Of a stretch of DNA of 64,000 nt, positions 58,761-64,000 are shown piece after piece. A program made the position numbers and the translations under genes. The notes below the pieces were generated by a model. The model saw only the letters and a program-made list of their open reading frames with translations, was not told the origin of the DNA and did not search any database. The first letter of the stretch is position 1; each line of letters opens with the position of its first letter. Source of the DNA: Pegoplata infirma (lineage: Eukaryota > Arthropoda > Insecta > Diptera > Anthomyiidae); the NCBI GenBank assembly GCA_963921195.1, contig OY992538.1, forward strand, positions 88,597,904 to 88,661,903, read 5' to 3'.

Positions 58761-59730
58761 CTATTACTTCTTACTATTATTTTTTAAGTAAATAAAATAT
58801 AAAAAAATATCCGTATTTTCTACTAAATTGTGTATTTTAAAATAGTTTTCGTGCCAAGTATCAAAAAAGTTTTAATATTATTTTTTTTTTTTTTTTTTTC
58901 AAACTAAAATATGCTATCTGTTCTTAGACGACCAAGGTAAGTTAGAAAAAACTATCAAACAGATGCTAAGACCACTTAGGTGAATAGGTAAAATACTTGT
59001 GTACATGTTAAAGTATTCTAAGTCACTTTTAACTAGGATCTACTGCAAACATATAAAATTCAAATAAACTAAAAAAAAACTATTACAATTATGATATGAA
59101 CAAAAAAAGTCTCAACGTCCTAACTTATACCGTTCCCGAGATATCGGCAATAAACTTTGAAGGCGTTTTTCTCAAAACTACCTTTTTTTGACTTAGCGTG
59201 TTATAGAATGGAGCCGTCGAAATGTCCCGCTACAGAAAACATGTCGCTCATTTACTTGTATGGTGTCATATCTCAAAAAACTTGATTTTTGAGTTGATGA
59301 TACAGAATTATTCATTATATAATGCTGTATATAGTGTCAAAATTTCGTTTTAAAATCTTTTAAACTAATCGTTTGAGAAGAGAACACGCCATAATTACAT
59401 TTTCTATATACCGGCCTTTTTCAATGGAAGCCTGGTTTTAATTGTTAACATCAAACGCGTTTTCTGCAAAATCGAATATTTTGAGTAATGACTAGAGTAT
59501 TCAAAACCGAAACCGAAAACCGGTTAACCGGTTTTTTCATTTTTAGAAACTCGACCGGTTTCGAATAGTTTTGAATTTCGAATATTCGAGCAACCGGTTT
59601 TTTTGTGTCGGTTAACCGGTTTTTATAAAAAGTTATAAAATATTGAGTTAAAACATATATTGACATTACACATTTTTTTAGAAACACTAACATAACTTCG
59701 CAGTACTACCATAGTCAGGGCATCCGAAAG

Positions 59731-60618
59731 ATGCGGCCCTATCTAGAAGGATATTCTTTCAAGGTAATTACCGACCACCTGTCTCTCAAGTGGTTGAATT
59801 CTATCGATAACCCGACTGGTCGTTTGGCTCGATGGGCTCTTGAGCTCCAGCAGTACAAATTTACGGTGCAATATCGAAAAGGCAAACAGAATGTGGTCGC
59901 GGATGCCCTTTCCCGCCAACCTACTGAAATGCTACAACGAGCCGTGGAAGAGAACGATCCAACCCCCTGTGCATGGATACAGCGCAAAATGGACGAAGTT
60001 AAGCGGAACCCACAAAAATATGCCAATTACATGACAGTAGGATCACAACTCTTCAGACATATCCCTAGACATCCAAATGATGAGGATTGCACGCCGTGGA
60101 AATTGTGTGTCCCAGGTCCACAGCGACAACGGGTCTTAGAGGAAAACCATACAGACATCTCGGCATTCGCAAAACCATCAACAGAGTCAGCAATCGTTAT
60201 TACTGGCCAGGAATGTTTCGCGACGTCTCGAGATTCGTACGAGGTAGTCACCGGAACAGGTTCACTAAACCAAAGCCCAGAAGAAAGGGCAACCGAACTA
60301 AAGGAAATATTCCAAATCGTCAGACAACAACTCGGCAAGGCAGCACAGGACCAACGACGTCACTACAACTTACGCAGAAGACCATGGAAACCAAAAATAG
60401 GCGACACAGTTCTACTCCGGCAACATCCCTTATCGAAAGCAGTGGACAATTTTGCTGCTAAACTAGCTCCAAAATACGCTGGACCTTACGAAGTCATAAA
60501 CTTTCCGTCTCCAGTTATCGTAAAACTTCGGGACCGGGAAAACAACGATATTAAGACAGCACATATAAGCGATAGAAAATCATTCGTGGAAGAAGCCTCG
60601 TCATCGTCAGCTCAGTAA
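59731..60618 (+). pseudogene. Gypsy pol remnant: RNase H tail and deleted integrase
   Basis: The 295-codon frame opens with MRPYLEGYSFKVITDHLSLK, the end of a Ty3/gypsy RNase H, and VVADALSRQ marks the link to integrase. From about 60147 to 60250 family similarity moves to another frame (HLGIRKTINRVSNRYYWPGM, the zinc-binding HHCC region), so the frame-1 residues there are out-of-frame noise. Similarity returns to frame 1 at SPEERATELKEIF and continues through DTVLLRQHPLSK and KYAGPYEV, the integrase C-terminal region. The DDE catalytic core that should lie between is missing, a deletion of several hundred bases in relatives. TAA is at 60616-60618. It resembles the Osvaldo-type end of gypsy diversity, but this is a guess from memory of motifs. 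Confidence 0.85.
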
Positions 60619-60700
60619 GTCAACCAGCCCATTTATGTTCCCGAGGGGGGGATCATGTGTGAGGACAAAAGTCACACGTTCGTTTTTGTCCACACCATCG

Positions 60701-60713
60701 TATTATATATAAA
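60701..60713 (+). promoter_or_regulatory. Possible LTR TATA element
   Basis: TATTATATATAAATATAATA lies about 45 bases into the LTR. A second candidate is GGATATAAAACC near 60801. Which one, if either, positions transcription cannot be told from sequence. Confidence 0.35.
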
Positions 60714-60966
60714 TATAATAAAGCCTACCAACCCACATAAATCAAATGGCACCAATCGTAAGTGACATTTATAACAACTTCATAGTGGGATAACCTGGCT
60801 GGATATAAAACCCACCACACATATGTTATTCTCACCATACTGAGTATAGGTATCAGCTGTTCAACCAGTATATAAGTAACAGCAATCAACAAACTCGTTC
60901 AGTTTGCTGGTGGCCGTGAAGCAGTACACTTGGGTAAGTCTCTAGTTTACTAAGTCTATCGCGATT

Positions 60967-62050
60967 GGGGAGTGCTGTCGCCAGGTGCCCCAAGTTTTTT
61001 CTGGATTTTTCAGCTCGCGTCTAGGGAGTGCTGTCGCCAGGTGCCCTAGTTGGACTTACCCTCGCTGTTCGCGTCTAGGGAGTGCTGTCGCCAGGTGCCC
61101 TAGCTTGGATTATTTCCGCCGCTCGCGTCTAGAGAGTGCTGTCGCCAGGTGCCCTAGCTTGGATTATTCCCGCCGCTCGCGTCTAGGGAGTGCTGTCGCC
61201 AGGTGCCCTAGCTTGGATTATTTCCGCCGCTCGCGTCTAGGGAGTGCTGTCGCCAGGTGCCCTAGCTTGGATTATTTTCGACACTCGCGTCTAGGGAGTG
61301 CTGTCGCCAGGTGCCCTAGCTTGGATTATTTTCGCTGCTCGCGTCTAGGGAGTGCTGTCGCCAGGTGCCCTAGCTTGGATTATTTCCGCCGCTCGCGTCT
61401 AGGGAGTGCTGTCGCCAGGTGCCCTAGCTTGGATTATTTTCGCCGCTCGCGTCTAGGGAGTGCTGTCGCCAGGTGCCCTAGCTTGGATTATTTTCGCTGC
61501 TCGCGTCTAGGGAGTGCTGTCGCCAGTTGCCCTAGCTTGGATTATTTCCGCCACTCGCGTCTGGGGAGTGCTGTCGCCAGGTGCCCTAGCTTGGATTATT
61601 TCCGCCGCTCGCGTCTAGGGAGTGCTGTCGCCAGGTGCCCTAGCTTGGATTATTTTCGCTGCTCGCGTCTAGGGAGTGCTGTCGCCAGGTGCCCTAGCTT
61701 GGATTATTTTCGCCGCTCGCGTCTAGGGAGTGCTGTCGCCAGGAGCCCTAGCTTGGAATTTACATAGCCGCCTTCGTCCCGCCAGCCCGATCACCGGTCG
61801 CCGTTACCTAGGGAGTGCTGTCGCCAGGTGCCCTAGCTTGGATTATTTTCGCTGCTCGCGTCTAGGGAGTGCTGTCGCCAGGTGCCCTAGCTTGGATTAT
61901 TCCGCTGCTCGCGTCTAGGGAGTGCTGTCGCCAGGTGCCCTAGCTTGGATTATTTTCACTGCTCGCGTCTAGGGAGTGCTGTCGCCAGGAGCCCTAGCTT
62001 GGAATTTACATAGCCGCCTTCGTCCCGCCAGCCCGATCACCGGTCGCCGT
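60967..62050 (+). repeat. 54-bp GC-rich tandem repeat inside the LTR, about 19 units
   Basis: GGGAGTGCTGTCGCCAGGTG then CCCTAGCTTGGATTATTTCC and CGCTCGCGTCTA repeats every 54 bp from 60967 to about 61767. After an interruption (GCCGCCTTCGTCCCGCCAGC, about 61767-61806) about four more units follow, and the same interruption closes the array at about 62011-62050, so a larger block was itself duplicated. Because 54 is a multiple of three, one frame stays open for 260 codons (60985-61767, SRLGSAVARCPSLDYF units). I regard this as a by-product of the period, not a gene. Confidence 0.9.
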
Positions 62051-62098
62051 TCCCTAGTTTTAGTTTTATTCTCTTTCTTTTGTAGTGTAAGTTTATTC

Positions 62099-62104
62099 AA
62101 TAAA
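62099..62104 (+). promoter_or_regulatory. Polyadenylation signal in the LTR
   Basis: AATAAA followed by TGAATTATTTATTATAACG and T-rich sequence lies downstream of the tandem array, where the R/U5 junction of a gypsy LTR is expected. Confidence 0.5.
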
Positions 62105-62599
62105 TGAATTATTTATTATAACGTTTTAACAACCAGTCTTTTACTCTTGGTCTCAGCAAATACAAATTTCTGTGACGATCCCTACCCCCGCGAGCTATAC
62201 CCCAGCTAACGGAGGAAACTCGTCGTTACAATTTTATGGAAAAACTATCGTTGTTCCTGGCGATAACCATATCGTTTCGGTAGGAAACTGCGAAATCATT
62301 TTCGATGTCGAAGTTTCCAGCGAAATTGGGCGATAGTTATTTTATTAAATGATACTATTTTTGCTATAACTTATCGATTTTGAGATTATGATTTTTTTAT
62401 AAAAATATAATTAAGTTTAATTTATTTTTAGCCTGAAGAATAAAAACCGAAAAAACCGGTTTAACCGGTTTTTTTGCTAAAACCAAAACCGAAAACCGGT
62501 TTTTCAAAAATAAGCTTTTTCGAATAAACCGAAAACCGGTTTTTGAAAATTGCCGGTTTTTTGAATACACTAGTAATGACACTATTCAAGTAAATGAGC

Positions 62600-63570
62600 G
62601 ATGTGTCCCGTAAATTTCTGAATAGGTTGTTTGGATAGCTCTATATCGAACTAAGAAAATTGAGTTTTTGGTTTTTTAAATTTTCAAAAACTGTGCTTAG
62701 GAGGCGTGGTCAAATATTGGAAAAATGGTCAAATTTGTGGCGAGTTGCCTTGATAATATATTTATAACATTAAAACTGAATGCACAACAATCTCAAAAAT
62801 GTACATTCTTATATAGTTTTGTACGGGCTATCAATTAAATTTTTTTTTTGGAAAATTTTCAGAACCCGTTCTGAAATTTTCCATTTTTTTAATAAGTCAA
62901 TTTATCAAAAATCCGGCCACATTTTTTTTTTAAAGTTTAGATGTTTGTCCATCCACACAAAAAAAAAATCAGAAACACGTTCTTCTTTTTTTTCGAGAAA
63001 ATCGCATTTGAAATTAAATTTCATAACAATTTTGTAATTTCCTTGTTTTAACGTTGCGAATGAGTAATATTAATTGCATAAATATTACTCATTCGCAACA
63101 TTAAAACAAGCAAATACAAACAAATTACAAAATTGTTATGAAATTAAAAATTCAAATGCGATTTTCTCGAAAAAAAAGAAGAACGTGTTTCTGAAATTTT
63201 TTGTGTGGATGGACAAACATCTAAACTTAAAAAAAAAAAAAAATTTTTTAAAAAATGGTCGGATTTTTGATAAATTGACTTATTAAAACAATGGAAAATT
63301 TCAGAACGGGTTCTGAAAATTTAAAAAAAAAAAATTTAATTGATAGCCCATACAAAACTATATAAGAATGTAAATTTTTGAGATTGTGGTGCATTCCGTT
63401 ATAATGTGATAAATATTAAATCAAGGCAACTCGCCACAAATTTGCCCATTTTTCCAATATTTGACCACGCCTCCTAAGCCCAGTTTTTGAAAAATTGAAA
63501 AACCAAAAACGCAGTTTTCTAAGTTCATTATAGGGCTATCCATACAAGCTATTCAGAAGTTTACGGTACA
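62600..63570. repeat. 1-kb near-perfect hairpin
   Basis: The arms meet near 63071-63074 (GAGTAATATTAATTGCATAAATATTACTC). GAGGCGTGGTCAAATATTGG near 62701 is inverted near 63454-63473, and GAAATTTTCCATTTTTTTAA near 62873 pairs with sequence near 63275-63300. The ORFs at 62780-63037 and 63074-63286 are the two arms. Confidence 0.85.
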
Positions 63571-63607
63571 CGTGTTTTTTTCGCTGGACATTTGGTGTGG
63601 AATGCCT

Positions 63608-64000
63608 AATATATGGAAAAAAAATTCTGTATTGTACGATACGAAGTGTAAAACATAAATTCTGTTAATTTTTGGGGAAATCGGGCGTCTTTAACCCCTT
63701 TTCGTCGAGGTGAAATGACAAATTTGGGACAGTATACATTTCTATAATACAAAATATCTGCATATATCTGATTTCTCAAAAGTTTCAGAATATACGTTTT
63801 ACAGTTCGATCCGTGCAATAAAGCACAAATTTTCCAACATTTGCTAAATTATTGTAGAAAAACGATTTTTTTTTTGGAATCCGCGGAAAGCTTGACTACC
63901 ATATCTGATATTTTTAATCTTAAACATGTTTGCAATTTGATCATAAAGTAAAATTAAATTTTTATTATTTTTTTGCCGAAAAATTTTGAAAATTTTGAAA
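63608..64000. other. Unassigned AT-rich window end
   Basis: No gene or repeat partner is visible after the terminal AATATAT at 63608-63614. Confidence 0.4.

Larger units (their letters stand above)
59700..62230 (+). mobile_element. Ty3/gypsy LTR-retrotransposon remnant, 3' part
   Basis: It contains the end of pol (RNase H tail, broken integrase), a polypurine tract GAGGGGGGGA (60643-60652) and a complete 3' LTR (60656-62230). The 5' LTR, gag, protease, reverse transcriptase and most of RNase H are absent. No envelope-like frame lies between pol and the LTR. It is not capable of autonomous movement. The left junction, near 59700, is not exact. Confidence 0.85.
60656..62230 (+). repeat. 3' LTR of the gypsy remnant (about 1.58 kb)
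   Basis: It starts TGTGTGAGGACAAAAGTCAC directly after the polypurine tract and ends CGTCGTTACA, giving the TGT...ACA ends usual for LTRs. It includes TATA-like sequence near 60701-60713, a GATATAAAACCC near 60803, a tandem repeat block and AATAAA at 62099. Without a second LTR in the window the ends rest on these signals alone. Confidence 0.7.
59493..62572. mobile_element. hAT-like element with CCGGTTAACCGG subterminal repeats, host of the gypsy remnant
   Basis: The termini TAGAGTATTCAAAACCG and (inverse of the right end) TAGTGTATTCAAAAAACCG are flanked by the 8-bp duplication GTAATGAC (59485-59492, 62573-62580). Both subterminal regions carry many AACCGGTTTTT units, including AACCGGTTAACCGGTT on the left and ACCGGTTTAACCGG on the right. 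The interior is the gypsy fragment; no hAT transposase remains. Confidence 0.8.
55790..63607. mobile_element. 7.8-kb nested palindromic complex
   Basis: AGGCATTCCACACCAAAT at the left is exactly inverted at the right end, and AATATAT precedes and follows it (about 55782-55788, 63608-63614). A second pair, CGACGGCCCCATTCTATAAC near 55809 against GTTATAGAATGGAGCCGTCG near 59199-59218, closes an inner unit. Arm sequence GTCGCTCATTTACTTG near 59243 returns as CAAGTAAATGAGCGATG near 62587. The whole probably combines two or more related foldback elements and several later insertions. Confidence 0.55.

Noticed and set aside
59739..60338. Minus-strand and alternative frames across the gypsy remnant
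   Set aside because: Shadows of pol; only the plus-strand frames match retroelement motifs.

Overview
The window looks like repeat-dense intergenic or heterochromatic DNA from an insect, most likely a higher fly with a large, AT-rich genome. This rests on very high A+T, Tc1-like, hAT-like and PIF-like DNA elements, an I/LOA/R1-group LINE, a Ty3/gypsy remnant, and dispersed repeats of a kind common in dipteran noncoding DNA. The species assignment is inference. I recognise no host protein gene. The only long credible coding sequences belong to transposable elements: a 5'-truncated LINE (35978-37987), a decayed Tc1-like transposase (about 38130-38767, minus) and a gypsy pol remnant (59731-60618).

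Layout. 0-2.7 kb: a 2.6-kb foldback element. 2.7-4.2 kb: unassigned, with a pyrimidine tract and a run of 20 G. 4.2-6.95 kb: a satellite of about 35 bp whose unit holds two small palindromes, split by a 456-bp TA-flanked MITE. 7.2-10.5 kb: a foldback element filled with other repeats. 10.6-12.6 kb: a second copy of that MITE and a 1.4-kb foldback. 13.5-16.3 kb: a four-layer nest with a tRNA-like segment and a PIF/Harbinger-type MITE. 17.9-20.2 kb: a 272-bp tandem repeat, then a modular element with a T-rich minisatellite. 22.3-30.5 kb: several foldbacks and MITEs. 30.6-33.4 kb: a modular element split by a hAT-like element carrying a 1.3-kb hairpin of 21-bp repeats. 34.3-35.4 kb: a foldback. 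35.6-39.1 kb: Tc1-like element interrupted by the LINE. 39.1-42.5 kb: MITE, a GC-richer patch, a foldback. 42.5-45.3 kb: the satellite again, in opposite orientation, holding a hAT-like and a TTA-flanked element. 46.7-54.3 kb: two more modular-element copies with nested hAT-like, foldback and MITE insertions. 55.4-63.6 kb: degraded 21-bp repeats, then a 7.8-kb nest containing a hAT-like element that itself holds the gypsy remnant, whose LTR carries about 19 copies of a 54-bp repeat.

Nothing here works as a host pathway. The informative signal is the order of insertion. Target-site duplications and empty sites in paralogous copies within the window allow many layers to be ordered. Least explained are a modular element family with common ends and exchanged interiors (about 13990-15965, 18723-20160, 30577-33425, 46735-49305, 51330-53388), the tRNA-like segment inside two of its copies, the two-palindrome satellite, and the repeat-loaded LTR. 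All coordinates and repeat pairings were read by eye, so boundaries without a stated duplication are approximate.
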